Shown: positions 7,535 to 16,535 of the stretch, in pieces
Layout of the letters: every line of letters begins with the position of its first letter
Numbering within the stretch: the first letter of the stretch is position 1
Source of the DNA: JAGVYF01 sp041650315
GTDB lineage: Archaea > Nanobdellota > Nanobdellia > Woesearchaeales > JAGVYF01
NCBI GenBank assembly: GCA_041650315.1
Contig: JBAZLJ010000001.1
Span: forward strand, 248,001-312,000
DNA: 64,000 nt
Reading direction: 5' to 3'
Notes under the pieces: model-generated
What the model saw: the letters and a program-made list of their open reading frames with translations, nothing else
The model's database searches: none
What the model was told of the DNA's origin: nothing
Position numbers and translations under genes: made by a program

Positions 7535-9385
7535 ATGCCAAAAAATACTAAAGCTTCTGAGCCTAAAGAACCAAGTGGTGAGCTCGAAAATGAAGATCCT
7601 TCTATGCAAGTACCTCCTGATATGAAATTGCCGAAAAAAGTCAAGGAAAAGCTTGATGAAATAAAAAGTCAGGTTGAGAAATTCAAAGATCACATTGTAA
7701 AGAAGTTCGATAAATATATTCTTGGCGTAGCGTTGTTGCCGCCGCCTAAACCTAAAGAAGGCGAAGCTGTAGACAAGGATAAGATATACGTGCTTGTAGC
7801 TATAGATGATTCAGATAGCAAGAAGATGTCCAAAGAAGAATTGAAGGACAAGCTCATTGTTATAATCGAGAAGATGGCTGTCGATGTCAACAAGAATCTT
7901 ATTGTCGAGACTGTGTTATTGTCCGAAGTCTGGCAGAGCTGCTATGATGGCAAATATGAATTGATGCAGAAGATTGCACTTTGCGCTCCTGTTTTTGATA
8001 AAGGTCTTTTGCGCACAATCAAAGTCACAGAAGTGCACAAGACAATGGTCTTGAAGAAGTTCGAGAAATATATCGTTTCTTACGTCTTGTTTGGTTCTAT
8101 TTACAAAGGCACTTCTAAGGAAGAATCTGATATTGATATTTTCATAATCGTTGATGACACTGATGTCAAAAGGATGACTCGCGGTGAACTGCGCGATAAG
8201 TTGCGTGCGATAATGTACGGCATGGCCGGAGAAGCTGGCATGATGACCGGCGTCCCTAACAAACTGCATCTGCAGGTCTGGATATTGACTGATTATTGGG
8301 AAGCTTTGAAAGAATCAAGCCCCGTGATTATCGATGCATTGCGTGACGGAATTCCATTGTATGACAGAGGCATGTTCCTGCCATGGAAACAGTTGCTTAA
8401 TATGGGCAAGATTAGGCCATCATCTGAAGCTATCGAGATGTTCATGAGCACTGGAGATCAGGCGCTTCAACGTATCAAATACAAATTGAAAGATATAGGA
8501 ATGGATGATATTTTCTTGGCAATATTAACTCCAACTCAAGCTGCACTTATGCTTTACGGCGTGCAACCGCCATCACCAAAAGAGACTCCGCCATTATTGC
8601 GTGAGGTCTTTGTGAAAGAAGGATTGCTTGAAGATAAATACGTTGATATACTTGAGCATAATCTGAAAGTGCGTAAGGATATCGAATACGGAATCAAGAA
8701 AGATATCGACGGCAAAGAAATCGACGAATTGTTGAAATCCGCTGAAGAATATCTTAAACGCATCAAAAAATTATTCGAAGATCTTGAGAAGAAGAAAGAG
8801 CTTGAAACTGTGGAGAATATGCATGAAGCAGTTGTGAATGTCACTCGTGACGTCTTGAAAATGGCTGGAGTTGAGAAAGCCAAAGAAGAAGAGATTCCAG
8901 CATTGTTTGAAGAGCATCTTGTTTCTACTTCAAAGATCAGCGCGAAATTCGCCGTTTTACTGAAAGAGTTGCTCAAGACAAAAACTAAGTATCATAGCAA
9001 ACAGACTTCAAAGCTCGACTTGAACAAGATTCGTAAAAGTTCACGCGAATATATCAAGCACATCGTCGATTACATGCAGAGGACTTCTGCGAGAGAGCTT
9101 GAAAGGATGAAGATACGCATCAAATCCGGCGAGATGTTCGGTGAAGTGATATTGACTCCAACAGCTGCTTTCATAATCCAAGATGTGGATCATGATAAGA
9201 AGATATCCCGCGCAGTGATCGCTGAGAATGGTTCTTTAGGGCCGTTGCATCCAATCACAATCGAGAAGATGGATGAAGAGCTCGCTGCCATGAAGAAGAT
9301 GCCGAAAGTCGCAGTGAAACCTGCTCTGTTCGAGAGTTTGAAGCAAGTGTTTGGCAAGGATGCGGAAATATTCCTTAATTACTAG
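7535..9385 (+). CDS. Tandem nucleotidyltransferase-domain protein
   Basis: A 616-residue cytoplasmic protein. After a charged 30-residue leader come two copies of a minimal polymerase-beta-type nucleotidyltransferase fold. The second is intact at the active site: LFGSIYKGTSKEESDIDIF places the GS pair at about 187-188 and D-x-D at about 199-201. The first copy (YILGVALLPPP, then VLVAIDDSDSKK) has lost the GS pair and is probably structural. A helical C-terminal half (about 300-616) follows. The architecture resembles a protein common in Woesearchaeota. The substrate is unknown; tRNA, protein or antibiotic nucleotidylation are possible. The ATG at 7535 was chosen because AGGTGA lies 5 nt upstream; an in-frame GTG at 7526 overlaps that site. 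Confidence 0.75.
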   Translation: MPKNTKASEPKEPSGELENEDPSMQVPPDMKLPKKVKEKLDEIKSQVEKFKDHIVKKFDKYILGVALLPPPKPKEGEAVDKDKIYVLVAIDDSDSKKMSKEELKDKLIVIIEKMAVDVNKNLIVETVLLSEVWQSCYDGKYELMQKIALCAPVFDKGLLRTIKVTEVHKTMVLKKFEKYIVSYVLFGSIYKGTSKEESDIDIFIIVDDTDVKRMTRGELRDKLRAIMYGMAGEAGMMTGVPNKLHLQVWILTDYWEALKESSPVIIDALRDGIPLYDRGMFLPWKQLLNMGKIRPSSEAIEMFMSTGDQALQRIKYKLKDIGMDDIFLAILTPTQAALMLYGVQPPSPKETPPLLREVFVKEGLLEDKYVDILEHNLKVRKDIEYGIKKDIDGKEIDELLKSAEEYLKRIKKLFEDLEKKKELETVENMHEAVVNVTRDVLKMAGVEKAKEEEIPALFEEHLVSTSKISAKFAVLLKELLKTKTKYHSKQTSKLDLNKIRKSSREYIKHIVDYMQRTSARELERMKIRIKSGEMFGEVILTPTAAFIIQDVDHDKKISRAVIAENGSLGPLHPITIEKMDEELAAMKKMPKVAVKPALFESLKQVFGKDAEIFLNY

Positions 9386-9427
9386 GTTTATTTTTCATTT
9401 TTCTTTTTTTTCTCTTGTTTCTTTATA

Positions 9428-9568
9428 GGGCATGTCCAGAATGCTCACTTTCGTTCGCCAATGTCATTTCGCAAGAACTTCTTTATCCTTTTTATAAGAC
9501 AAATCTTTTCAAATACATGTATGAGTAGTTTGCTCAATATAGACATTGGTTTCATTCTGGACATACCC
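9428..9568. mobile_element. Miniature inverted-repeat element, family 1, copy 1 (141 bp)
   Basis: Terminal inverted repeats GGGCATGTCCAGAATG (9428-9443) and the complement of 9553-9568 match at 15 of 16 positions. Subterminal CCAATGTC (9458-9465) and GACATTGG (9542-9549) form a second inverted pair. The same ends and subterminal boxes occur at 32411-32650. No coding region is present, so it would need a transposase in trans. I see no clear target duplication for this copy. Confidence 0.75.
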
Positions 9569-9617
9569 TTCTTTTGCATAACCTTTAAATAATTCAAAAA
9601 GCAAATATTCTGTATAT

Positions 9618-10688
9618 ATGGGATTATTAGATAAAGCTTTGAAGATGAAGAGAAAGGTAAAAGGCAAGTCTTCTAAATCTGAATCTTCTGAAAGCATTGC
9701 TGAAGCAAAACCCAAAAAACTCAAACTTCCCAAAATAAAGGCGCCTAAAGTTACTAAATCTTCTAAACCCAAGATTGCTGATGAACCGGTTTTGACCAAA
9801 GTGTCATTGTCTACAGGCAAGATAGAAGTGCCTGAAAAGAAGTTTGTTAATCCTGATTTCAAAAGTCTTGGTCCTAAGATACAAGATAAATTGAAGGCGC
9901 ATAAAGAGGTTGAAAAATCATCTAAAGTGGATTTTTCAAAGATAAAAAAACAGATTGAGAATAAATTAACTGAGAATAAAAAAGTTTTGCATAAAGAATC
10001 GGAACGCGTTGCTACTGGTATATCTGGTTTTGATGAAGTCATTGAAGGCGGCGTAATCAAGAATTCGTGCACTCTTGTAGGCGGCGGCGCTGGCTGCGGC
10101 AAGACTATCTTTTGTATGCAGTTCTTGATAAATGGGATTGATATGTTCGATGAGAAAGGCATATACATCACATTCGAAGAAACTATTGAGGATATCATCG
10201 AAGAGTTCCGTAGATTTAATTGGGATATCGAAAAGAAGATCAAAGATAAAAAATTAGTCATATTGCATTTCAGCCCTGAAGAAGTCAATAAATTCTTAGA
10301 ATCTGGCGGAGGAATTGTCCGCGATACGATTGAGTCGATTGATGCGAAACGTCTTGTGATAGATTCGCTTACTGCTTTCACATTATTGTTTAAAGATGAG
10401 CTTGCTACACGTAAAGCTGTGCTTAATCTTTTTGAGTCAATGAGCAAATGGAATGTCACCACACTTCTCACTTCTGAACAAGAGCCGGATCCTGATAAAC
10501 ATCAATCGACATTGATGGAGTTCGAAGTTGACGGCGTTATATTGTTGTATAATGTGCGTAAAGGAGATATCCGTGAAAGGTCGCTTGAAGTGTTCAAGAT
10601 GAGAGCAACTCAGCATTCTGCTAAGATATTCCCTATGAAGATAGATGATACCGGCATCATAATTTATCCAGAAGAAACAATTTTCTAG
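9618..10688 (+). CDS. KaiC-like RecA-superfamily ATPase with charged N-terminal extension
   Basis: Residues 1-125 are a Lys/Ser/Pro-rich low-complexity extension. Residues 130-356 form one KaiC domain opening with RVATGISGFDEVIEGG. Walker A is GGGAGCGKT at 155-163, the catalytic Glu pair is in TFEETIED, and Walker B is KRLVIDSLTAF. Single-domain KaiC/RadA-like archaeal proteins act in signalling and in surface-filament systems (ArlH is one). This one lies between a nucleotidyltransferase protein and a Walker-less KaiC relative on the opposite strand, and shortly before a pilin-like operon, so a regulatory or assembly role is plausible but unproven. The extension is unusual and may bind nucleic acid or acidic partners. 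Confidence 0.82.
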   Translation: MGLLDKALKMKRKVKGKSSKSESSESIAEAKPKKLKLPKIKAPKVTKSSKPKIADEPVLTKVSLSTGKIEVPEKKFVNPDFKSLGPKIQDKLKAHKEVEKSSKVDFSKIKKQIENKLTENKKVLHKESERVATGISGFDEVIEGGVIKNSCTLVGGGAGCGKTIFCMQFLINGIDMFDEKGIYITFEETIEDIIEEFRRFNWDIEKKIKDKKLVILHFSPEEVNKFLESGGGIVRDTIESIDAKRLVIDSLTAFTLLFKDELATRKAVLNLFESMSKWNVTTLLTSEQEPDPDKHQSTLMEFEVDGVILLYNVRKGDIRERSLEVFKMRATQHSAKIFPMKIDDTGIIIYPEETIF

Positions 10689-10707
10689 ATAAAAAGTTAG
10701 ATTAATT

Positions 10708-11271
10708 TTATTTAGTCATATCTATGATCTTGTCACAGAATTGAGATACTTCGCCAATAAGTTTTCTATCGGAATCTTCATGCAATGCGACCATCACGCC
10801 TTTGATGCCCCATAATCTCATCTTGCCGGTCAGATAGTGCACAAACTTCAGCATAGTATTTGCATTATTGTGAATTCCTAATGTGGAGATAGAATCGACA
10901 TAGATGAATTTCTCGTGGTTAGGAGTATGATCTATGAATTGATGCATGGCTATGCTTATGTCAGTTAATGCTTTCGGTGAATCAATGTAAATGCAGTTGT
11001 CCGCTTCTACTGGCTTTCCACCAAGCTCTTTGGTGATGCAATCGGTGAAGAATATGTTCTCATGCGAGATATTAGAATTCTTGAATTGCGTTATGAGGTC
11101 AGTATAAGGCCTGTTCACTGAAACATAATTGCCGACTATGCCTTTTTGGGAACTCATGAGCTTTACCAGATCAAGATTGTGTTTTTCATAATCATTGCTC
11201 GGAAAGATGACGCCGACTATGTAGTTGTTCGGCAATCCCATTAATTCTTTCTTCAATGCAGTGAATTCCAT
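10708..11271 (-). CDS. Walker-less KaiC/RecA-fold protein (DUF7504-like)
   Basis: A 187-residue protein with a RecA-like core and no Walker A. It shows YIVGVIFPSNDYEKHNL in place of the P-loop, a middle strand with CIYIDSPKALTDISIAMHQF, a Walker B-like strand FIYVDSISTLGIH, and a C-terminal FCDKIIDMTK. It is paralogous to the protein at 35355-35897 (SPGALTELSIAITEF, IFDSLTNLLIY and FVDKVVDASK match position by position). The other copy sits in a receiver/histidine kinase operon, so these proteins are probably signalling adaptors rather than ATPases. It converges on the KaiC-like gene with 19 nt between them. Confidence 0.65.
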   Translation of the reverse strand: MEFTALKKELMGLPNNYIVGVIFPSNDYEKHNLDLVKLMSSQKGIVGNYVSVNRPYTDLITQFKNSNISHENIFFTDCITKELGGKPVEADNCIYIDSPKALTDISIAMHQFIDHTPNHEKFIYVDSISTLGIHNNANTMLKFVHYLTGKMRLWGIKGVMVALHEDSDRKLIGEVSQFCDKIIDMTK

Positions 11272-11373
11272 ATCTTTTTCTTTGATTCCATTCTATTTAA
11301 AACTTATTGCTATGCAGACTTCATTATCAAAACAATTATATAGTTTATTTTGTAAGGTATATATAGAAAGTAT

Positions 11374-12786
11374 ATGGTAAAAAGAGGCATCTGCCTGAAA
11401 GCGCAGGCATCAACAGAGATTCTTATAGTGTTAGCAGTAGCTATGGCTGTTTTTTCGGCAATATTCATGTATACTCAGGAGAGTGCGTCTACTGTTGCGA
11501 CTGAATTCGAGGTAACTCGCGCAAAAGCTGCGCTTGATGCAATCGCTAACGGCGTTGAAATGGTGTATCAGCAAGGATACGGTGCAAAAACATTGGTTTA
11601 TGCGAATTTTCCTAAAAATATAAAATCTGCCACATTGACAAATCAGACAATTTCTATTGTTCTGTACGGGCCTGATGGAGATATATCTGTTTTCCGTAGT
11701 TTCAATTTCTTAATCAATGGCACAATTAATTATCCGGAAGGCGCTAATTGGATTTCATTGCAATCTTTTGGCACATCTGTCGCCATTGGTAATGTATCAG
11801 ATCTAGCATCAGTGCCTGCGGTCTGCGGGAATTCGTTGGTTGAAGGCATTGAGCAGTGCGATTTAAGCAATCTTAATGGTCAGACCTGTTCTAGTCAAGG
11901 ATACGAATCAGGTACATTATCATGTAATTCTGATTGTCTAAGTTTTAATGTGTCTGGCTGTTACACTCTTTCGCCGGGCTCAATCTCCAATTTAACGAAT
12001 TCTTCTGTAGGGAGGACATGGATATATTGGACGTGGACTAATCCAAGCGATGCAGATTTCGATTCTGTAATTTTATATCTGAATGGAGCAAATCTAGTCA
12101 ATCTAACCAATCTATCGAATTCTTACAATGCAACTGGATTGACTCCTAGTACATCTTACAATCTGACCGTGTATACTATGGATATGGCTGGGAATGTTAA
12201 TACGAGCCATGTGAGTCTTGCGGTAAATACGCTTCCTCCTGCTACGGCAGTAACTATGGTTGTATATGCGCAAAGATGCAATGCTGAGAATAATACGGCA
12301 ATAGGTGTCTTGAACCAGGTATGCACTGGAACTTATCCCGCTGCCTGCCCTACGGACAGGCTGTCATGCAATGATAATTCCGTAGAAGTGCATACCGCTA
12401 ATAGAGTTGGAGGTACTTATTATTATGGCGGAATAAATATCTCTTCTTATGATTCATTGATAACTAATTGCGCAAGCATAACCAAAGTGCAGTTATGCCA
12501 TGAATGGTGGCGTAGTTCCGGATTACAGAATTGCGCGGTATCTGTCGATGCGAATGGAGCTGTCAGCTATACGCTTGTGACTTCTGTATGTCCTGGCGCC
12601 GTCGCGAATCCCGGAGTGACTTGCGCCGATGTAACTTCAAACGAAACCTGGGCTTGTTCAAATTTCTTCGGAGCATCAGGCACAAGAGCGCAGGCCAAAT
12701 CTGAAGCGCAGCGTTCTGGCGCAGTTGGAACAACCATTATATCTTGGGATAATTTCTATTTTAATGTAACTTACATGGAGCCTTAG
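11374..12786 (+). CDS. Pilin-like secreted protein with Cys-rich and Fn3-like domains
   Basis: First gene of a five-gene operon. A class III-type signal (KAQASTEILIVLAVAMAVFS, residues about 9-28) resembles archaeal type IV pilins, which are cut before the hydrophobic stretch. Behind it lie a pilin-like region, a Cys-rich module (CGNSLVEGIEQCD, then CSSQGYESGTLSC), and a fibronectin III-like domain (about 205-290, with WIYWTWTNPSDADFDSV). A C-terminal region with four or more Cys follows. There are many N-x-S/T sites. At 470 residues it is far larger than a major pilin and may be a tip or adhesin subunit. A TATA-like GTATATATAG lies close upstream. The next gene starts 2 nt after the stop. 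Confidence 0.7.
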   Translation: MVKRGICLKAQASTEILIVLAVAMAVFSAIFMYTQESASTVATEFEVTRAKAALDAIANGVEMVYQQGYGAKTLVYANFPKNIKSATLTNQTISIVLYGPDGDISVFRSFNFLINGTINYPEGANWISLQSFGTSVAIGNVSDLASVPAVCGNSLVEGIEQCDLSNLNGQTCSSQGYESGTLSCNSDCLSFNVSGCYTLSPGSISNLTNSSVGRTWIYWTWTNPSDADFDSVILYLNGANLVNLTNLSNSYNATGLTPSTSYNLTVYTMDMAGNVNTSHVSLAVNTLPPATAVTMVVYAQRCNAENNTAIGVLNQVCTGTYPAACPTDRLSCNDNSVEVHTANRVGGTYYYGGINISSYDSLITNCASITKVQLCHEWWRSSGLQNCAVSVDANGAVSYTLVTSVCPGAVANPGVTCADVTSNETWACSNFFGASGTRAQAKSEAQRSGAVGTTIISWDNFYFNVTYMEP

Positions 12787-12787
12787 C

Positions 12788-13201
12788 ATGAGAAAAGCTC
12801 AAATCTCAGTTGATTTCTTGATTGTGCTTTCCATAGCTTTGATAATGTTCATGTTTCTTTTCAAGACTGCATCTGACAGAACGCAGCAGTTCGATATAGA
12901 AGCGAGTAGGGTATACGCAAAAGAATTGAATGATAGGCTTGCGCAGCAAGTCAAATCCGTATATTATGCGGGCGATGGTTCAGTATTGCATGTCGATCTT
13001 CCTGTAACTCTAATGAATAATCTGGATTATTCAATTAATTTTTATCCTGCTTATTATCTTGTCGAGATAAATTATACTGCGGGCACTATCGACAGCCGAT
13101 ATTCTGCGTTTGTTCCGACTTCTTTGGTTTCTGGAAATTTGGTCAATATACATCAACCGATAACTATCCGGAATGTGAATGGGGCGATTGTGATATCATG
13201 A
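12788..13201 (+). CDS. Pilin-like minor subunit
   Basis: 137 residues. MRKAQISVDFLIVLSIALIMF is a class III-like N-terminus (basic, then Gln/Ser and a 20-residue helix), followed by a mostly beta-strand ectodomain ending in RNVNGAIVIS. The pattern fits a minor archaeal type IV pilin or pseudopilin. It starts 2 nt after the previous stop and ends in an ATGA overlap with the next start, so the genes are probably translationally coupled. Confidence 0.65.
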   Translation: MRKAQISVDFLIVLSIALIMFMFLFKTASDRTQQFDIEASRVYAKELNDRLAQQVKSVYYAGDGSVLHVDLPVTLMNNLDYSINFYPAYYLVEINYTAGTIDSRYSAFVPTSLVSGNLVNIHQPITIRNVNGAIVIS

Positions 13202-13779
13202 AAAAAGGTCAAGTATTCTCAATGGATCTTATGTTCGCAGTCATCGTATTCATAGGTGTGCTTTTCATAGTGATGAATGTATGGGAATCAACATTGAAAG
13301 GTAATGATTTAGCTGACGAAAGGAAATCGCTTGAACTTTCTGCGCGTAATATTATCTCTCAGCTCATGATGGATGAAGGAAACCCTTCTGATTGGACCAT
13401 TTCTTCTAATATGCAGTCTCTCGGTTTGGCCGCTTCGCTTAGCATCAATAATCAAAATTCATCGTTAAAATCTAGGCCAATGGGGCTGATGAACCGCGGA
13501 TACGGCTCTCTTTCCTCAACAAAGATAAGCGCGCTGCAATCTATGAACTATTCCTATGCTAAAGAATTATTAGGCGTTTTCAGCTATGACGAAAATTTTT
13601 ATATCGTAGTTTCGCGGTGGAATGGAACTGCTTATGCGCAGGTAAACATAATCGGGACGTCGCCATATTTAAATGTCACTTCAGTGGTAAACATAGGCCG
13701 CATGGCATTATTGAATAATGATTGGGCGAAATTATCATTGCGGGTATGGAAATTGTGCGAGGGGGCGACATGTGCATGA
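13198..13779 (+). CDS. Pilin-like membrane-anchored secreted protein
   Basis: 193 residues. MKKGQVFSMDLMFAVIVFIG starts a single hydrophobic segment with a short basic leader, as in pilin-like proteins, followed by an extracellular domain with several N-x-S/T sites and a final Cys pair (CEGATCA). The gene opens with ATGA shared with the previous stop and ends the same way with the next gene. No enzyme motif is visible. It is probably a component of the same surface structure. Confidence 0.62.
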   Translation: MKKGQVFSMDLMFAVIVFIGVLFIVMNVWESTLKGNDLADERKSLELSARNIISQLMMDEGNPSDWTISSNMQSLGLAASLSINNQNSSLKSRPMGLMNRGYGSLSSTKISALQSMNYSYAKELLGVFSYDENFYIVVSRWNGTAYAQVNIIGTSPYLNVTSVVNIGRMALLNNDWAKLSLRVWKLCEGATCA

Positions 13780-14180
13780 ATAGAAAAGCGTTCATATTCA
13801 CTTTAGATGCTTTGTTCGCGTTACTTTTAGCGATGACTTTTTTCGCGTATATATTCACATATATGGGCCATTCTGCGAATTCTTTTAATAATATTGATTT
13901 ATTGAATATGGTTGATGATTCGTTGAATGCTTTAGAGAAAAGTTCTGCGCTTTCCAATGCAGTTAAATCAGGAAGCACTGCTTCGATATTGGCTTATATC
14001 AATGCAATGCCTACGCAGATATGCGCTCGTGTCAGTTTATATTCTAGTTCAGAGACTTTGCTCTATTCAGTATCCGGGACTGGTTGCGGGACTTTGCCTT
14101 CTGACTATAATACAGGGCGCCGTATTTTTGTAGTGAATAATGTTGCAAATCTAGCGGTGATGGAGGTATGGTACAGATGA
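13776..14180 (+). CDS. Pilin-like small secreted protein
   Basis: From the ATG at 13776 the product is 134 residues: MNRKAFIFTLDALFALLLAM, then a membrane helix and a short ectodomain with two Cys. The start was chosen because its ATGA overlaps the previous stop, as elsewhere in this operon, and GAGGGGG lies about 10 nt upstream. An ATG two codons earlier is also possible, whereas an open frame from 13722 would overlap the previous gene by 58 nt. The N-terminal motif RKAFIFTLDAL recurs in the next gene as KRAFLFTVVTF, suggesting duplication. Confidence 0.62.
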   Translation: MNRKAFIFTLDALFALLLAMTFFAYIFTYMGHSANSFNNIDLLNMVDDSLNALEKSSALSNAVKSGSTASILAYINAMPTQICARVSLYSSSETLLYSVSGTGCGTLPSDYNTGRRIFVVNNVANLAVMEVWYR

Positions 14181-15034
14181 ATAAACGCGCATTCCTTTTC
14201 ACAGTTGTGACATTCTTCCTGCTTTTCTCAGTCATGATGTTCGCAAAAGCTTTCATGTACCGCGAGGCGGGTCTTGCTGAGTCTATGACTATGCTGTATG
14301 CCGGCACAAAAATGGGGATCATATCTGATGATGTGATATCCAATGTTTTCTCTGATTTGCTTACTGTGGATATGCGAGCTATAACACGAACTGCATCATT
14401 ATTGGTAGCTTTCAACCGCACAGAATTGACTGCTGCGCGCAATTATCAGACAATCTTTACAAATTATCAGAATTATGTTACGAGTACATATGCTAATCAG
14501 AATGGCATTTCAATAGACTTGTCAGGTTTCAACAATTCGTTTACCATACAACCTTATGGTACAATATATCGCGTTGACGGGCAAAATATGTATCTTTATT
14601 TCAAAGCACCTTATACTGATATAGTTTCCATCAATGTTGAGGCGTCCATAGGTTCTGAGCATAAGAGCGCGTGTTTCGCTCCGGTCAATTCCGGCACTAT
14701 ATCTGTCACAATAACTTATACAGATTCAACTGGCTGGACATGCACTGATACTAAATCTTTGAGCGCAACCACGGATAACAATCTTGGGACTAAGCAGTTC
14801 CAATTGGATCTTAAGAATTCTCCCGGCAGCATCGATACAAAATTCGGTCAGGTCGATGGCGTCAATGGAGTGTTAGCTATATTGCCTTTGACTGCCTATG
14901 TGAATGTTACGCGTCTGGATATAACTTATACATTGCCTGCATCTAATGTTTATTTAGAAAGCGGTACTTTGACATTGAATTCTTTGGCGGGTAATTTCAC
15001 TCGGACTAGCAAAATAATACTTGCTCAAGAATGA
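14177..15034 (+). CDS. Pilin-like secreted protein, last gene of operon
   Basis: 285 residues from the ATG at 14177 (ATGA overlap with the previous stop, GGAGG about 10 nt upstream); an ATG at 14168 is too close to that GGAGG. MNKRAFLFTVVTFFLLFSVM forms the signal/anchor, followed by a Thr/Ser/Asn-rich beta-type ectodomain with Cys at ACFAP and TGWTCTD. No catalytic motif is seen. It converges on the Cys-rich membrane protein gene with a 10-nt tail overlap. Confidence 0.62.
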   Translation: MNKRAFLFTVVTFFLLFSVMMFAKAFMYREAGLAESMTMLYAGTKMGIISDDVISNVFSDLLTVDMRAITRTASLLVAFNRTELTAARNYQTIFTNYQNYVTSTYANQNGISIDLSGFNNSFTIQPYGTIYRVDGQNMYLYFKAPYTDIVSINVEASIGSEHKSACFAPVNSGTISVTITYTDSTGWTCTDTKSLSATTDNNLGTKQFQLDLKNSPGSIDTKFGQVDGVNGVLAILPLTAYVNVTRLDITYTLPASNVYLESGTLTLNSLAGNFTRTSKIILAQE

Positions 15035-15999
15035 GGTTCTAGGTAGAATAGAAGGTAGATGATGATTGCTAGTTCTAAGACCAGCACAATTAACCCGCTG
15101 TAGTTTTGTCTGAGGAAATCATTGAATATGGATGGTTCTTTTATCACTATTTTTGGCACACAGTTTTCAATATAACCATATGTGCATTCTTGGTTCCTAC
15201 AGAAATCTCTTGTGCATTCATTATTGTCTTCGCATTCCACATCTAATGTGCATGATTTGTAGTCTGATTCTGGATTGATGGTTATTTGCGATTCATTTAT
15301 TGTCGTGTGATAGCATTTGTAGGTTATGCCTGAACATTTGTCGATTGTATTTTCGTTCTTATCATCGCATTGGCTGTTATCATTGCATTCATAGCCTAGA
15401 TTCGCGCAATCTTTGTCGTTGTTGGCAGTGCATCCGGCTGCGCAGCATCCGTCTCCTGATTTGCATTGGATGATCGAACGATGTTCGCATTTTCTCGGTA
15501 CGCCTGTGCATACATCCCATGTGCATGTATCCATGTCTAAACATTCTAAGTCTGCTATGCATTTGTTAGAAGTGTTGAGGATGCATTGGTTGTCAGTGCA
15601 TGTCTTTCCTGCTTCGCAGCCGCAATCTTTGCAGCAGATCTCGCGGTCATGGCAGATGCCATCTCCGCAGGAGCCATAGAATGTGATGTTCACTTCAATA
15701 CTGAGTTCTCGATATTGATTTTTTTCCCAGATATTCAATAGTTTAACGCTTGCGCCATTAATGTATACGAAATCACTTGCGATTATGGTGCCTCTGGTGC
15801 CATCCACTTTGATGTATGCTTCGTTTACGCCGTCATCAATAAATTCGATTATTTTGCCATTGAGGTTAATTGGTTGCTCTTGGTATAATTGCACGTATTC
15901 ATTTGTTATATCGTTAGGTTCTAGGTCTGTGATAGCAACTGCAGAAACTAGACTTATTGCGAATAATAATCCTAATAGTATTGCCTCTTTTTTATGCAT
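15025..15999 (-). CDS. Cysteine-rich secreted protein with C-terminal membrane anchor
   Basis: 324 residues: a signal peptide (AILLGLLFAISLVSAVA), a beta-type domain (about 25-110), then a long run of Cys-rich repeats about 110-285. Examples are CGDGICHDREICCKDCGC, ADLECLDMDTC, DGCCAAGC, CNDNSQCDDKNENT and VECEDNNECTRDFC. A terminal membrane helix (LIVLVLELAIIIYLLFYL) ends the protein. The repeats resemble the Cys-rich surface modules of other DPANN secreted proteins and need extracellular disulfide formation. The function is unknown; attachment or contact with other cells is a guess. It lies between two pilin gene clusters. Confidence 0.65.
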   Translation of the reverse strand: MHKKEAILLGLLFAISLVSAVAITDLEPNDITNEYVQLYQEQPINLNGKIIEFIDDGVNEAYIKVDGTRGTIIASDFVYINGASVKLLNIWEKNQYRELSIEVNITFYGSCGDGICHDREICCKDCGCEAGKTCTDNQCILNTSNKCIADLECLDMDTCTWDVCTGVPRKCEHRSIIQCKSGDGCCAAGCTANNDKDCANLGYECNDNSQCDDKNENTIDKCSGITYKCYHTTINESQITINPESDYKSCTLDVECEDNNECTRDFCRNQECTYGYIENCVPKIVIKEPSIFNDFLRQNYSGLIVLVLELAIIIYLLFYLEPHS

Positions 16000-16059
16000 A
16001 GTAAGAATATAAGAAAAAGAAATATATAAATCTGAGGGTTTAGCTCAGATTATATCAAT

Positions 16060-16512
16060 CTAATTTGCGCAAGTACCTTCTAATTTGATTCCGCCGCCAG
16101 TGTTATTGTATGTGGCAGATGTCTTCTTGTCCTGATAGGTCAATGAGACATCATAGCTGAATCCTTGGCTTGCAGTACATGCTGCGATAGCGCCAGTATA
16201 TGTTTTTGAACCGCCTGGGCCTAATGTACTTGTGCCTGCTTCAACATCAACTGAGTTGACAGAAACGACACTGACATCAATCGCGTTTTTTAGATTGTTT
16301 TTGATTATGATTGTATCTGTTCCTGCTTCTGAGATTGCGAAATCTGTTATCGCTACATCTTGACTTGCCCAGAAACTTGCGCTTGCTCTAGCGGATGCGC
16401 TTGTCCCTATTCCCGGAATCCCACCGATAACTCCTACAACTATCAATGCAATGACAATAACTATCGCTAGGATTATCAGATATTCTGTTGCTCCTTGTGC
16501 TTTTTTATTCAT
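16060..16512 (-). CDS. Type IV pilin-like protein (class III signal peptide)
   Basis: 150 residues with the classical archaeal motif KKAQGATEYLIILAIVIVIA (QGATEYL), where prepilin peptidase cuts before Q. The rest is a hydrophobic helix and a beta-rich head with two Cys (AACTAS, EGTCAN). Start ATG is preceded by AGAGGTGT. Its 150-residue paralogue lies immediately upstream. The pair are candidates for major pilins, while the operon at 11.4-15.0 kb may supply minor subunits. No pilus ATPase or platform gene is in the window. Confidence 0.82.
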   Translation of the reverse strand: MNKKAQGATEYLIILAIVIVIALIVVGVIGGIPGIGTSASARASASFWASQDVAITDFAISEAGTDTIIIKNNLKNAIDVSVVSVNSVDVEAGTSTLGPGGSKTYTGAIAACTASQGFSYDVSLTYQDKKTSATYNNTGGGIKLEGTCAN

Positions 16513-16535
16513 ATTTTACACCTCTTTGTTTCTAT

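Noticed and set aside
9509..10471. Long open frame (320 codons) on the minus strand over the KaiC-like gene
   Set aside because: It is the antisense shadow of a clear KaiC domain and has a Ser/Phe-rich composition with no domain.
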